The notes under the pieces: generated by a model
What the model saw: the letters and a program-made list of their open reading frames with translations, nothing else
Database searches by the model: none
What the model was told of the DNA's origin: nothing
Source of the DNA: Maribacter hydrothermalis
GTDB taxonomy: Bacteria; Bacteroidota; Bacteroidia; Flavobacteriales; Flavobacteriaceae
Length of the DNA: 64,000 bases
Direction of reading: 5' to 3'
NCBI RefSeq assembly: GCF_001913155.1
Contig: NZ_CP018760.1
Span: 2,852,001 to 2,916,000, forward strand
Translations under genes and position numbers: made by a program
In this document: positions 44,694 through 54,168 of the stretch, in pieces
How the letters are laid out: each line of letters opens with the position of its first letter
Position numbering within the stretch: position 1 is the first letter of the stretch

Positions 44694-45521
44694 ATGTTAA
44701 CTGTAATATTATTACTATTATGTTTCTCTTGCAAAGAGCATAACTCAAAAGCTACCCAACAGGTATTTGAAAGAGATTGTACAGTAGTGAAATCAGAATT
44801 TCAATCCATTATAGATAGTTCAGATGTTATCGGGTCTATTTTAATTTTTGATTTAAATAAATCCGTGTATTATTCTAATGATTTTAAATGGGCAAAAACA
44901 GGAAAATTACCCGCATCAACCTTTAAAATACCGAATACTATAGTAGGTCTTGAAACTGGTGTAATTAGAAGTGACAGCACAATTTTTAAGTGGGATGGAG
45001 AAGAAAAATGGCTAAAAGCGTGGGAACAAGATTTAGTTTTGAAAGACGCGTTTCAGTTTTCTTGTGTTCCCTGTTACCAAGAAGTAGCTAGGGAAATTGG
45101 TGTTGATAGAATGAATGATTACATTAAAATTTTAAAGTATGGAACTTTGGATATTGATTCAGTTAATATTGATAATTTTTGGCTAGAAGGCAAATCTAGA
45201 ATTACCCAGTTTCAGCAAATTGATTTTTTAAAGCGGTTTTATAAAAATGAACTTCCAATCTCTAGAAGAACATCTGAAATAGTAAAAAGTATACTGCTGA
45301 TTAAAAATACTGACCATTATAGGTTAAGTGGAAAAACGGGTTTGTCTAATGTAAATGAGGATTATAATGGTTGGTTTGTAGGCTATTTAGAACAAGATAA
45401 TAACACGTATTTTTTTGCCACAAATTTGGAGCCTAAAGGAAAAATTAATCTAGATTCGTTTATTAAAAAAAGGTTAGATGTAACAACTTTAGCTTTTGAA
45501 ATACTTAATATAATTGACTGA
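44694..45521 (+). CDS. Class D (OXA-type) beta-lactamase
   Basis: From the ATG at 44694 the protein has 275 residues and a lipoprotein-type signal (LLLLCFSC, Cys13). A longer TTG frame overlaps the previous gene and would spoil the signal, so it was rejected. Class D motifs: STFK (Ser75, Lys78, the site of carboxylated lysine), SxV as SCV (123-125), KYGT in place of the usual YGN, FWLEG near 162-166, KTG (214-216) and GWFVGYLE. It should hydrolyse beta-lactams in the periplasm, with spectrum unknown. Neighbours are an oxidoreductase and regulators; no mobile element or integron site was seen. Confidence 0.88.
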   Translation: MLTVILLLLCFSCKEHNSKATQQVFERDCTVVKSEFQSIIDSSDVIGSILIFDLNKSVYYSNDFKWAKTGKLPASTFKIPNTIVGLETGVIRSDSTIFKWDGEEKWLKAWEQDLVLKDAFQFSCVPCYQEVAREIGVDRMNDYIKILKYGTLDIDSVNIDNFWLEGKSRITQFQQIDFLKRFYKNELPISRRTSEIVKSILLIKNTDHYRLSGKTGLSNVNEDYNGWFVGYLEQDNNTYFFATNLEPKGKINLDSFIKKRLDVTTLAFEILNIID

Positions 45522-45586
45522 GATATTTTAGTTAAGATTACAATTATAAAATGGTTTTTAAATAAGAAGTTCAATCTTCTGAATTA

Positions 45587-45723
45587 ATGTTCAAAATATC
45601 AAGTCCTGTACACAGAAAGTTCGTAGAAAGCTACTTGTATTTAAACCGACTTCAAAACTGGAAGAAATAGGATTTATAAGTAATTATTTAGTGGTTGTAA
45701 ACTTAGCTGATTTTATTTTCTGA
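45587..45723 (+). pseudogene. Possible short gene remnant
   Basis: An ATG-started frame reads MFKISSPVHRKFVESYLYL and then NRLQNWKK before a stop; a one-base shift continues it with EIGFISNYLVVVNLADFIF. The joined 46-residue product looks protein-like, but the family is not recognised and no ribosome-binding site is evident. It could equally be chance. Confidence 0.2.
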
Positions 45724-45791
45724 ATTTATATATTTAATTTTCGATACTCACAATAGCTTGCTTAAAGAAGACATTATTTAAAAACGAGCAA

Positions 45792-46601
45792 ATGAAGCAT
45801 CGTATTTTTGAACCACATAAAGATTTAGCATCATTTGTTAAATGCTATTGGACTTTAGAAATTCCTAAGGCAGAGACTCCCACGAAAAATACAATTGTTC
45901 CCGATGGCTGTATAAAAATGATTTTTCATTATGGGGATAACTACAAGCACCATACGTTAAATGGAGATAGTTTTATTCTTCCTAAAAGTTTTGTTATAGG
46001 TCAACTTACGGAACCCTATGTGGTGGAGCCAATGGGCGAAACTGCAACCTTTTTCGTTTGTTTTCATCCTAATGGTTTTTTGCCTTTTACAACGTTGTCC
46101 ATTAAAGAGTTTGAAAATTGTGCAGTTGCTTTTAAAGATATGTTTGGCGAAGATGGGCATTTGGTATCGGAGCAAGTTTTAAAGGCAAATTCAACTTTAG
46201 AAAGAATTAGTTTTATTGAATCTTTTTTATTTAAAAAAATAGCTAGTAAGCATAGTATTGACCAAATCGTTAAATCTACGGTGGAAACAATTTTAACCGC
46301 AAATGGTCAATTTTCGGTAGATGTTCTTTCAAAGAAACATCAAATTCATCGAAGACAATTGGCGCGTAAATTTTCACTGAGCATTGGTTTAAGTCCAAAG
46401 CAACTATCGAAAACCATTCGCTTGCAAGCAGCTTTGAAAATGTTGTTAATAGAAGATGTTACTAGTTTAACTGGTTTGGCTTATGAAAATGAGTATTATG
46501 ACCAGGCTCATTTTATAAAAGAATTCAAAGAGTTTACAGGATTAACTCCAAAAGAATTTTATGGAGATGATTTAAAAATGTCTTTAATTTTTGAAAGTTA
46601 A
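45792..46601 (+). CDS. AraC family regulator
   Basis: A 269-residue protein. The N-terminal part (FVKCYWTLEIPK, TIVPDGCIKMIFHYGD, FVIGQLTEPYVVEPMGETATFFVCFHPNGF) is the DUF6597-like ligand-binding domain found in many Bacteroidota AraC proteins. The C-terminal 100 residues carry two helix-turn-helix motifs: VDVLSKKHQIHRRQLARKF and SLTGLAYENEYYDQAHFIKEFKEFTGLTPKEF. It lies 92 bp upstream of a VOC protein gene in the same direction, which it may regulate (inference). Confidence 0.9.
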   Translation: MKHRIFEPHKDLASFVKCYWTLEIPKAETPTKNTIVPDGCIKMIFHYGDNYKHHTLNGDSFILPKSFVIGQLTEPYVVEPMGETATFFVCFHPNGFLPFTTLSIKEFENCAVAFKDMFGEDGHLVSEQVLKANSTLERISFIESFLFKKIASKHSIDQIVKSTVETILTANGQFSVDVLSKKHQIHRRQLARKFSLSIGLSPKQLSKTIRLQAALKMLLIEDVTSLTGLAYENEYYDQAHFIKEFKEFTGLTPKEFYGDDLKMSLIFES

Positions 46602-46693
46602 ATTTAGCATTGTCCCATTTTTACAATTTTAAGGTTTCTAATCATTGCAATTTTGTAAAGCAATAAAGCAACGGAACTTAAATAAAGTAAAAG

Positions 46694-47068
46694 ATGAGAA
46701 ATGTAAATCCTGTTAACTGGTTTGATATAAATGTAGCGAACCTAGATAGAGCAAAAAGTTTTTACGAAACAGTTTTTGATATTAAACTTGTAGATTTTCC
46801 TATTGAATGGGGAAAACAATCTGGCTTTCCTTTCGACCCCAAAGGTTTAAATGTTACAGGTGCATTGGTTGAGAAAGATAATTTTACTAGAAGTGGAAAT
46901 AATACTGTGGTTTATTTTGAGTCCAAAGATTGTATTACTGAATTAGAAAGAGTCGAGCAAGCCGGAGGTGAAATCATCAAATCAAAAATGTCTATTGGAG
47001 AATTTGGTTTTGTAGCCATATTTATGGATACTGAAGGCAATAGTATTGGTTTACATTCTATAAAATAA
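46694..47068 (+). CDS. VOC (glyoxalase/bleomycin-resistance fold) protein
   Basis: A 124-residue single-domain protein of the vicinal oxygen chelate family: NPVNWFDINVANLDRAKSFYETVFDIKLV at the N-terminus and FGFVAIFMDTEGNSIGLHS at the C-terminus. Such domains bind a metal or small aromatic or dicarbonyl ligands; no catalytic set specific for glyoxalase I is evident. It follows the AraC regulator and ends before a strong bidirectional terminator. Confidence 0.88.
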   Translation: MRNVNPVNWFDINVANLDRAKSFYETVFDIKLVDFPIEWGKQSGFPFDPKGLNVTGALVEKDNFTRSGNNTVVYFESKDCITELERVEQAGGEIIKSKMSIGEFGFVAIFMDTEGNSIGLHSIK

Positions 47069-47148
47069 TTTCTACAATTTTACGGATTCAATATCAATTT
47101 TAAAGGTTTAGATAAAGAACTTTTTAGTTTTCTTTTCTTCATAAAAAA

Positions 47149-47186
47149 AGCAATCTTTATACTAATGAACTAGTATAAAGATTGCT
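47149..47186. terminator. Strong bidirectional terminator
   Basis: A perfect 16-bp stem AGCAATCTTTATACTA/TAGTATAAAGATTGCT with loop ATGAAC. It is flanked by A-run and T-rich sequence between convergent genes. Confidence 0.85.
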
Positions 47187-47235
47187 AAAATTTAAAAATA
47201 AGTACTCCTCGTATATTTTGTCCGTTTAATAATTC

Positions 47236-48582
47236 TTAATTCAAAACATCAGTAACACCAGGAGTAGGAATAGAATAGTTACCGTTAGCATCTGGTATGC
47301 TAGGCGGAGTAGAATCCCATGTAAGTTCACTTGGCATTAATAATTTTTCTGAAGCCATTGCATCTTCCCACGTAATTACTTTCCCAGAATAGGTTGCCAT
47401 ACGCCCCATAATTGCTGTCATTGTACTCATTGCTCCGTTTTCAGTATCACTTATAACTTCATTATTACGGATAGATGCAAATAACCTATCGTGCTCCACT
47501 TGGTATGGGTTAGGGTCATTTCTATTGCGGTAATCGAACAATTTTTCACCGTCAAAGCCAGTAATACTTGCAGCACCAGCATCGTTCATATCTATACTGC
47601 CTTTTGTTCCTTGAAAATTTTCACCAACTTTAGACCACGTGCCTGGTTGGTGGCGACATTGGCTTGCTATCACCGCGCCACTTGGGTAGGTGAATTCTAC
47701 AAAGTGGTGGTCAAAAATTTCACCATGGTCTTTTCCAGTACGTACCAATCTGCCGCCCATTCCTTGTGCAGAAATTGGGTATTCCCCAATAAACCAGTTA
47801 GCAACATCTATATTATGAATGTGTTGTTCTAAAATGTGATCTCCACACAACCAATTAAAGTAGTACCAATTGCGCATTTGGTATTCCAATTCCGACTGGC
47901 CTGCCTGTCGTGGTCGTACCCAAACTCCACCGCTGTTCCAATACACTTGTCCTGATACAATTTTACCAACATCACCTTGCTTTATTTTATCTGCAATGGC
48001 TATGTAATTATTTTGATAGTGGCGTTGCAGTCCTACAACTACATTTAGTTTTTTCTCTTTGGCAATTTTTGCCATTTCTAATACTTTACGAATCCCAGGC
48101 GCATCTGTAGCAACTGGTTTTTCCATAAATACATGCTTTCCGGCATAAATTGCATACTCAAAATGATAAGGTCTAAAACCTGGAGGAGTAGCTAAAATAA
48201 CAACATCGGCCTGATCTATTGCTTTTTTATAGGCATCAAAGCCTACATACTTATGGGCATCTTTAACATTTACTTTTTTAGTCCCTTCAAATTCTTTTTG
48301 CAAATTGAGAAGACTATTATCAAGTTGGTCTTGAAAGGCATCGGCCATGGCCACCAATTCTACATTTTCATCAGCTTTTAGCGCTTGATTGGCAGCACCG
48401 GTACCACGACCACCACAACCCACAACTGCGATTTTCAATTTTTTGTCATTAAAAACGTTGGCCATTGCGCTCATTTCTAATCCTGGTAAAAATAGTCCAG
48501 CACCCACGAGGGCAGTACTTTTACAAAAGCCGCGGCGCGAGTTTTCCGATTTCATTTTGGTTTTGTTGTTTAAATTGTTCAT
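47236..48582 (-). CDS. Tat-exported Gfo/Idh/MocA family oxidoreductase
   Basis: A 448-residue protein. The N-terminus has a twin-arginine signal, SRRGFCKSTALVGAGLFLPG. The nucleotide-binding fold starts with KIAVVGCGGRGTGAA (GxGxxG), followed by VILATPPGFRPYHFEYAIYAGKHVFMEKPVATD, where EKP is the family hallmark. C-terminal domain features are GSIDMNDAGA and the tail TWDSTPPSIPDANGNY. Such exported oxidoreductases carry the cofactor folded through Tat and act on sugars or glycosides. It starts 26 bp after the stop codon of the FGE-fold gene at 48609-49583, which is therefore upstream in the same operon. Confidence 0.9.
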   Translation of the reverse strand: MNNLNNKTKMKSENSRRGFCKSTALVGAGLFLPGLEMSAMANVFNDKKLKIAVVGCGGRGTGAANQALKADENVELVAMADAFQDQLDNSLLNLQKEFEGTKKVNVKDAHKYVGFDAYKKAIDQADVVILATPPGFRPYHFEYAIYAGKHVFMEKPVATDAPGIRKVLEMAKIAKEKKLNVVVGLQRHYQNNYIAIADKIKQGDVGKIVSGQVYWNSGGVWVRPRQAGQSELEYQMRNWYYFNWLCGDHILEQHIHNIDVANWFIGEYPISAQGMGGRLVRTGKDHGEIFDHHFVEFTYPSGAVIASQCRHQPGTWSKVGENFQGTKGSIDMNDAGAASITGFDGEKLFDYRNRNDPNPYQVEHDRLFASIRNNEVISDTENGAMSTMTAIMGRMATYSGKVITWEDAMASEKLLMPSELTWDSTPPSIPDANGNYSIPTPGVTDVLN

Positions 48583-48608
48583 GTTGTTTGGTTTTAATAT
48601 TTACGGGA

Positions 48609-49583
48609 CTATTTGCCCCAATAATTGTTGATTTCTGTTTCTTTAGGAATAGTAGGGTCTCTTACAATGCGGAAACCTACAAATGGGGCATCGGTATTCC
48701 ACCATTTGCTTTTTGGGAATTGAGGGTCCCTCATTTTCCAGTTTTCGTTAGAGCCTAAGCGTGCTGCACTTCGTAAATATTCAGCATCATCATAATAAGA
48801 GCCTCCACGTACAGATCGTGAGTATTCTTTCGTAGTACTATGTAATGGCGATTGCGTTATGCCATCTCTTGTCGTGTAAATTTTAGGCAAATATTCATCT
48901 AATGTCCATTCCGCTACATTACCATGCATATCATACAAACCCCAGGCATTAGGTTTTTTTTGCCCCACTGGGTGGTAGGTGTCTTGGCTATTCTCATAAG
49001 ACCACCCAAATTCACCAAGTAGTTTAGGGTCATCTCCAAAATGGTAGGCGGTGTTAGTGCCCGCCCGAGCACTATATTCCCATTCTGCCTCTGTAGGTAG
49101 TCTGTAAAAATTTCCGGTTTTAGCGGACAACCATTTGCAAAATTGAGATGCTGCATATTGCGTAACATTGCCAACAGGTAGCCCTTCTCTAGTACCCATA
49201 CCAAGACTCATATCAACATAAGGTATGGTTGCGCCAGAAATAGCATCCACTTCAATATTTATATCTGTGGATTTATTACTTGTATCAATGTCATCTATTG
49301 CTCTATTTACGAATAGATTGTAGAGTTCCCAGGTTATTTCATATTTAGAAATCCAAAATTCTTGTAATTCTACGGTGTGTTTTGGCCCTTCATCTTCCTT
49401 TCTTTTTTCTTCGGATGGAGCACTGCCCATAGAAAAGCTACCGCTTGGAATTCCCACCATTTCTATGGTTAAATTTGTACCTCCAATTCTTTGCGTAAAA
49501 TTTTTAGGTTTTTCTTCTTGTGAATATGAATGTGTTATCATACAAATACAGAGAAGAACGTAAAGTTTTTTTAATAAAATCAT
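48609..49583 (-). CDS. Secreted FGE/sulfatase-modifying-fold protein without catalytic cysteines
   Basis: A 324-residue protein with a signal peptide (to HSYSQ). The formylglycine-generating-enzyme fold is shown by EMVGIPSGSFSMGS, HTVELQEFWISKYEITWELYNLFV, PVGNVTQYAASQFCKWLS, YRLPTEAEWEYSARAGT, GLYDMHGNVAEWTLDEYL and RGGSYYDDAEYLRSAARLG ... FVGFRIVRD. In true FGE the segment after RGGS holds the catalytic cysteine pair; here there is none. So it may have lost sulfatase activation and serve a structural, GldK-like or other role. First gene of a pair with the Gfo/Idh/MocA oxidoreductase. Confidence 0.88.
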   Translation of the reverse strand: MILLKKLYVLLCICMITHSYSQEEKPKNFTQRIGGTNLTIEMVGIPSGSFSMGSAPSEEKRKEDEGPKHTVELQEFWISKYEITWELYNLFVNRAIDDIDTSNKSTDINIEVDAISGATIPYVDMSLGMGTREGLPVGNVTQYAASQFCKWLSAKTGNFYRLPTEAEWEYSARAGTNTAYHFGDDPKLLGEFGWSYENSQDTYHPVGQKKPNAWGLYDMHGNVAEWTLDEYLPKIYTTRDGITQSPLHSTTKEYSRSVRGGSYYDDAEYLRSAARLGSNENWKMRDPQFPKSKWWNTDAPFVGFRIVRDPTIPKETEINNYWGK

Positions 49584-50024
49584 ATTTTAAATATAAGATT
49601 TTATCATGTAAAATTTAGGATAGGTAACATACTTATATCTATTTGGACAATAGTAGTTTTGAAAAATGTTTTTATAGAAATAAACTCAATTAGAAATTAC
49701 TTCACTGCCGAACAAAAATGAGTTAAGGTTAATTTTATAACAAACCGTTATTGTATAAAAGTCACTGTCGTTGTATACTGCTACCAGTTTGATAGAATTA
49801 TCTAAATTTTATGAAAATTTCATAAGCGAGCAACCCTAATTCTATGTAATAGGTAATACTATTCAATTGTATTGCACGTTAAACGATGAAATATTTTAAC
49901 TTATAGTACTTTTGCTGCTATTTCGTTAACTAATATTATTTTGTTCAGCTTTTAAAAAATTAGAATAAAATAATTTAGGGTTTAATTCTTAAAGAATAAT
50001 AAGTCATAATTTACTGCATACCGT
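49584..50024. other. Divergent intergenic region with a promoter for the glucosidase gene
   Basis: No gene seen. TACTTTTG at 49907-49914 fits TAnnTTTG on the plus strand and would give a leader of about 100 bases before the glucosidase ATG. No good -33 TTG at standard spacing. No riboswitch was recognised in the leader. Confidence 0.4.
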
Positions 50025-52652
50025 ATGATTCATAAAAATGCTGAGGAAGAAAGATTAGCAACAGAGGATAATTATAAAAATTGGAAAAGATGGGGTCCGT
50101 ATTTAGCGGAACGGCAATGGGGTACTGTAAGGGAAGATTACAGTGAAAATGGATATGCATGGAGTTTTGTTAACCATGATAAAGCACGAAGTAATGCCTA
50201 TAGATGGGGCGAAGAAGGTATTGGTGGTTTTTGTGATTCACGAGAAATACTTTGCTTGGCACCGGCTTTTTGGAATGGTAAAGACCCTATTTTAAAAGAG
50301 CGTTTATTTGGATTAACTAATGATGAAGGTAACCATGGAGAGGATGTTAAAGAACTTTATTTTCACCAAGTATCGACACCTACACATTCCTATGCAAAGT
50401 ATTTATATAAGTATCCGCAGAAAAAATTTCCTTACGCCGAGTTGTTAAAAAAGAATGGGGAGAGGAGTAGAGAAGAGGCTGAATTTGAGTTGCTTGACAC
50501 CAAGGCTTTTACAAAAAACACTTATTTCGATTGCTTTATAGAATATGCTAAAGAAGATGTGGGCGATATTTTAATGAAAGTAACGGTGATAAATAGGGGG
50601 GCTAAGACGGCTAAAATCCATGTTTTGCCACATCTTTGGTTTCGTAATTTCTGGAAACATAATGATCGTTTTGAACGACCACAAATGAAATCCATCTCAG
50701 ATGCTTCGGTACAGAGCAGAAGTACACGAAATGGACGTTATTATTTTTATCATGAAGATGGTGAGCAACTGTTTTGCGAAAATGAAACGAACAACAAACG
50801 CATCTATAACGTACCTAATGAAGTAGATTATGTAAAAGATGGTATTAATGACCACGTTGTAAATGGTTTAGATACCGTTAACCCGGCTAAGAAAGGTTCT
50901 AAGCTTGCTGTTTGGCATAAATTAAGTCTAAAAGCTGGCGAAGAAAAGGTTATAAGAGTACGATTAAGTAAAAAGAAATTAGCAAACCCGTGGGGTAAAT
51001 TCGACACAATTTTTGAGAATAGAATTAAGGAATGTGAGGAATTTTATGGTGATATTTTAAAGAAAGATTTGCCAGCAGACCAACAAGAAATTGCTAGAAA
51101 AGCCTTTTCTGGTTTGTTATGGACAAAGCAATTCTATTACTACGATGTGTATAAATGGCTTTTTGGAGGCCCAGGAGAAGCTAAACCGCATCGAAATGAT
51201 TCTCGTAACGCAAAATGGCAACATCTTACGAACAGACATATAATTTCTATGCCAGATAAGTGGGAGTATCCTTGGTACGCTGCATGGGACCTTGCTTTTC
51301 ATATGGCTTCTTTTGTAGAAATTGACCCTTACTTCGCAAAAGAACAATTACTACTTGTATTAAAAGAAGGGTATATGCACCCCAACGGACAAATACCTGC
51401 GTACGAATGGAATTTTAGTGATGTAAATCCGCCGGTACATTCTTGGGCAGTTTGGAATGTTTATGAAAAAGATAAAAAACGAAAAGGAAAAGGAGATACT
51501 AAGTTTCTAGAAAAAGCATATCAAAAATTATTGGTAAACTTTACATGGTGGGTGAACCAAAAAGACACCAGTGGAACTAACCTTTTTGATGGTGGGTTTT
51601 TAGGACTGGATAATATTGGGGTGTTTGACCGGAACCATATGCCCCAAGGTATAAAACGTATGCAACAAGCAGATGCTACCAGTTGGATGGCCATGTTTAC
51701 CTTGAATATGTTTCGTATGACCATAGAGTTGGCAAAAGCTAATCCTATTTATGAAGATAGTGTTGCCAAGTTTTTTAAGCATTTCTTGAATATAGCTTGG
51801 GCCATGCACCATATTGGTCAAAAAGAAATTTCACTTTGGGATGATGAGGATAATTTCTATTATGATGTAGTAGAAATGCATAATGGTTCAACAGACCGTT
51901 TAAAAGTACGATCATTAGTTGGTATTATTCCATTATTTGCTGTTGAAATTATTCATAAAGATTTGTTCGAGGAATTAAAACATTTTAAGGTAAGAGCTGC
52001 CGAAATTGTAAGAACAAGACCAGACTTGGCATCATTGGTTTCTAATATTGAGGAGTTTAATGTGGACGGTAATTATCTGTTCTCTATTATGCGAGGGTTT
52101 AGATTAGAAAAATTACTTTATCGTTTGTTAGATGAAAAAGAGTTTTTGTCTGATTATGGCATACGCTCACTTTCTAAATATCATGAAGAACATCCATATG
52201 TTTTTAAGCATAATGGCCATCATCAAATTCAATATGAATCTGGTGAAAGTCGCTCCAATATGTTCGGTGGAAACTCTAACTGGCGCGGACCTATTTGGAT
52301 GCCCTTAAATTATATGATTATTCAATCATTAAGGAAATATTATTCATTTTACGGTAAGGAGTATGTTTATGAGTTTCCAACTGGTTCGGGTATTAAACTG
52401 AATTTGAACGAGATTGCGAACGAACTTTCTAAACGACTAATAAAACTTTTTCAAGCAAATGGGGATGGTAAATTTCAGTACCATTCTGAGGACGTCAATA
52501 AGGTATTTACTAAAGACGAACATTTTAAAAATGAACATTTCTTCTATGAATTTTTTGACGGAGATTCTGGTAAGGGATTAGGAGCTGCCCACCAAACAGG
52601 GTGGACAGCCTTAGTTGCCAATTTAATTATGGAGTTGGAGCAGCATTCCTAA
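50025..52652 (+). CDS. MGH1-type (GH63-related) glucosidase
   Basis: An 875-residue cytoplasmic (no signal peptide) protein. The N-terminal half is a beta-rich super-sandwich (AERQWGTVREDYSENGYAWSF, FHQVSTPTHSYAKYLYKYPQ), the C-terminal half an (alpha/alpha)6 barrel with GQIPAYEWNFSDVNPPVHSW, GGFLGLDNIGVFDRNHMP, ATSWMAMFTLNMFR, GGNSNWRGPIWMPLNY and GLGAAHQTGWTALVANL. These are typical of the bacterial 'glucosidase' family related to mannosyl-oligosaccharide glucosidases (GH63). The likely substrate is a glucose-containing oligosaccharide or glucosylglycerate-type compound. A paralog fills the right end of the window on the opposite strand. Confidence 0.85.
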   Translation: MIHKNAEEERLATEDNYKNWKRWGPYLAERQWGTVREDYSENGYAWSFVNHDKARSNAYRWGEEGIGGFCDSREILCLAPAFWNGKDPILKERLFGLTNDEGNHGEDVKELYFHQVSTPTHSYAKYLYKYPQKKFPYAELLKKNGERSREEAEFELLDTKAFTKNTYFDCFIEYAKEDVGDILMKVTVINRGAKTAKIHVLPHLWFRNFWKHNDRFERPQMKSISDASVQSRSTRNGRYYFYHEDGEQLFCENETNNKRIYNVPNEVDYVKDGINDHVVNGLDTVNPAKKGSKLAVWHKLSLKAGEEKVIRVRLSKKKLANPWGKFDTIFENRIKECEEFYGDILKKDLPADQQEIARKAFSGLLWTKQFYYYDVYKWLFGGPGEAKPHRNDSRNAKWQHLTNRHIISMPDKWEYPWYAAWDLAFHMASFVEIDPYFAKEQLLLVLKEGYMHPNGQIPAYEWNFSDVNPPVHSWAVWNVYEKDKKRKGKGDTKFLEKAYQKLLVNFTWWVNQKDTSGTNLFDGGFLGLDNIGVFDRNHMPQGIKRMQQADATSWMAMFTLNMFRMTIELAKANPIYEDSVAKFFKHFLNIAWAMHHIGQKEISLWDDEDNFYYDVVEMHNGSTDRLKVRSLVGIIPLFAVEIIHKDLFEELKHFKVRAAEIVRTRPDLASLVSNIEEFNVDGNYLFSIMRGFRLEKLLYRLLDEKEFLSDYGIRSLSKYHEEHPYVFKHNGHHQIQYESGESRSNMFGGNSNWRGPIWMPLNYMIIQSLRKYYSFYGKEYVYEFPTGSGIKLNLNEIANELSKRLIKLFQANGDGKFQYHSEDVNKVFTKDEHFKNEHFFYEFFDGDSGKGLGAAHQTGWTALVANLIMELEQHS

Positions 52653-52687
52653 GGAAGAGATTTAAAAAGTTGTATATTGAATCTATT

Positions 52688-52715
52688 AAGGCTATTTGTG
52701 ATTAAATAGCCTTTT
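52688..52715 (+). terminator. Terminator of the glucosidase gene
   Basis: AAGGCTATTT/AAATAGCCTT with loop GTGATT, followed by TT. It overlaps the upstream alternative TTG start of the following gene, which argues for the later ATG. Confidence 0.8.
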
Positions 52716-52734
52716 GTTCAATGGATATTTAGGG

Positions 52735-53547
52735 ATGAAAAACGATACTATAAATATATCGCAGATAGTCAAAAATGTATACCACTCTTCTAAGGATTTT
52801 AAATATGCGGTCTGCTGGATTAAGGACGAAATTAAAGGAATAGAGGTAAATAATGTTTTATACAAGAATATTTCTAATTCAATTTTTTTCCTCGATAATA
52901 AAGTAGATTGGAAACTTTATGCCGGGAAAAAAGGTATAAATTCGGGTTATTTATTGGAACTATCACCGCAAGTGCTAAGTAATCCCTTGTTAAGTAAGCT
53001 TCATATAAATAAGGTTAGACTATTTAATTCTGAAACAATTCCTTTGTTTAAATTGAGCCCCGGTATAGAAATTCGTACCCAAGCGATATTAGAAATGATT
53101 GATGAGCTTTTAGGTTCTCATTTAAATAATAAAGAAGATGCCTTGATATCGCTTTTAAACACCTTCTTTGTATACTGCGATGGCCAATGTAATATAAAAT
53201 CCATTATAGAAAAGAATCATACGAAGGCAAACATAGTATATGATTATAAGCAATTAGTAGATAAGAATATTGTAAGATCACATGAAGTTGCATTCTATGC
53301 TTCTCATTTAAATATTTCCTCAAAATACTTGAATGAATGTGTTCAAGAAGTACTTCGTGTAAGTTCAAAATCTATCATAATTGAACAATTGTTGATCCGT
53401 TCACGACACGCTTTAAAATTCACCAATAAAACTATCAAGGAAATTAGTTATGATCTTGGTTTTTCTACGCCAGATTATTTTAGTTATTTTTTTAAGACAA
53501 ATACAGGCGTCAACCCCTCTGAGATGAGGAAAAGTAGTAGTTCTTAA
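52735..53547 (+). CDS. AraC-type helix-turn-helix regulator
   Basis: From the ATG at 52735 the protein has 270 residues. The N-terminal 150 residues are a cupin-like or unclassified ligand-binding domain (FKLSPGIEIRTQAI). The C-terminal part has the two AraC motifs: EVAFYASHLNISSKYLNECVQEV and IKEISYDLGFSTPDYFSYFFKTNTGVNPSEMR. A TTG 21 bp upstream opens the same frame but lies in the glucosidase terminator. Its location just after the glucosidase suggests a local regulator. Confidence 0.85.
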   Translation: MKNDTINISQIVKNVYHSSKDFKYAVCWIKDEIKGIEVNNVLYKNISNSIFFLDNKVDWKLYAGKKGINSGYLLELSPQVLSNPLLSKLHINKVRLFNSETIPLFKLSPGIEIRTQAILEMIDELLGSHLNNKEDALISLLNTFFVYCDGQCNIKSIIEKNHTKANIVYDYKQLVDKNIVRSHEVAFYASHLNISSKYLNECVQEVLRVSSKSIIIEQLLIRSRHALKFTNKTIKEISYDLGFSTPDYFSYFFKTNTGVNPSEMRKSSSS

Positions 53548-53622
53548 TTTCAAAGGTAATACCGTGATTTTCACATTTTAGACAACTGATAATTTATCTA
53601 ATTTTCAGAAAAATAAAAGATC

Positions 53623-54168
53623 ATGGATAGAAAAAATTTTATTAAAAAATCGGGAGCTGGTGTCAGTTTCGCATTGTTTTCGGGTTTAATTTTCTGTAAA
53701 AGGGAAGATCAGGACACCTACAGGGTTATAAGTAATGACCCAAAAGTAATACGTGATACGGACGGTGATGTTTTAAATGTTATCGGAGATATACAGACCC
53801 ACAAATTATTAGGTACCGAAACAAATAATCAAATTTTTGAATGGGTTGATAATGTTGAGCCCGGTGTTGGCATTCCACTACACGTGCACACCAAAGAAGA
53901 TGAAATTTTTAGGGTAGTAAAAGGAGAAGTTGAATTAGTCATTGATGGTAAAAGTACTATTCTGAAAGAAGGAGATATTGCTTATGCACCTAAGGGCGTT
54001 CCGCATACATGGAAAGTGGTAGGTTCAGAAAAAGCCAAAATGATAACCTCTGCAATACCTGCGGGAATTGAATTTATGTTTAAAGAATTAGCACAATTGC
54101 CCCCTGGACCACCAGATTTTGAAAAGGTTGCTGAAATATGTGGTAAACAGGGTATTACTTTCATTTAG
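53623..54168 (+). CDS. Exported cupin-domain protein
   Basis: A 181-residue protein. The N-terminus MDRKNFIKKSGAGVSFALFSGLIFC resembles a signal sequence of Tat or lipoprotein kind without a clean RR motif. The cupin core has PLHVHTKEDEIFRVVKGEVEL (HxH...E ligands) and APKGVPHTWKVVG (second His motif), so a single metal-binding cupin barrel. The C-terminal tail LPPGPPDFEKVAEICGKQGI resembles quercetin-dioxygenase-like cupins of Bacteroidota. It follows the AraC gene by 75 bp. Confidence 0.82.
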   Translation: MDRKNFIKKSGAGVSFALFSGLIFCKREDQDTYRVISNDPKVIRDTDGDVLNVIGDIQTHKLLGTETNNQIFEWVDNVEPGVGIPLHVHTKEDEIFRVVKGEVELVIDGKSTILKEGDIAYAPKGVPHTWKVVGSEKAKMITSAIPAGIEFMFKELAQLPPGPPDFEKVAEICGKQGITFI

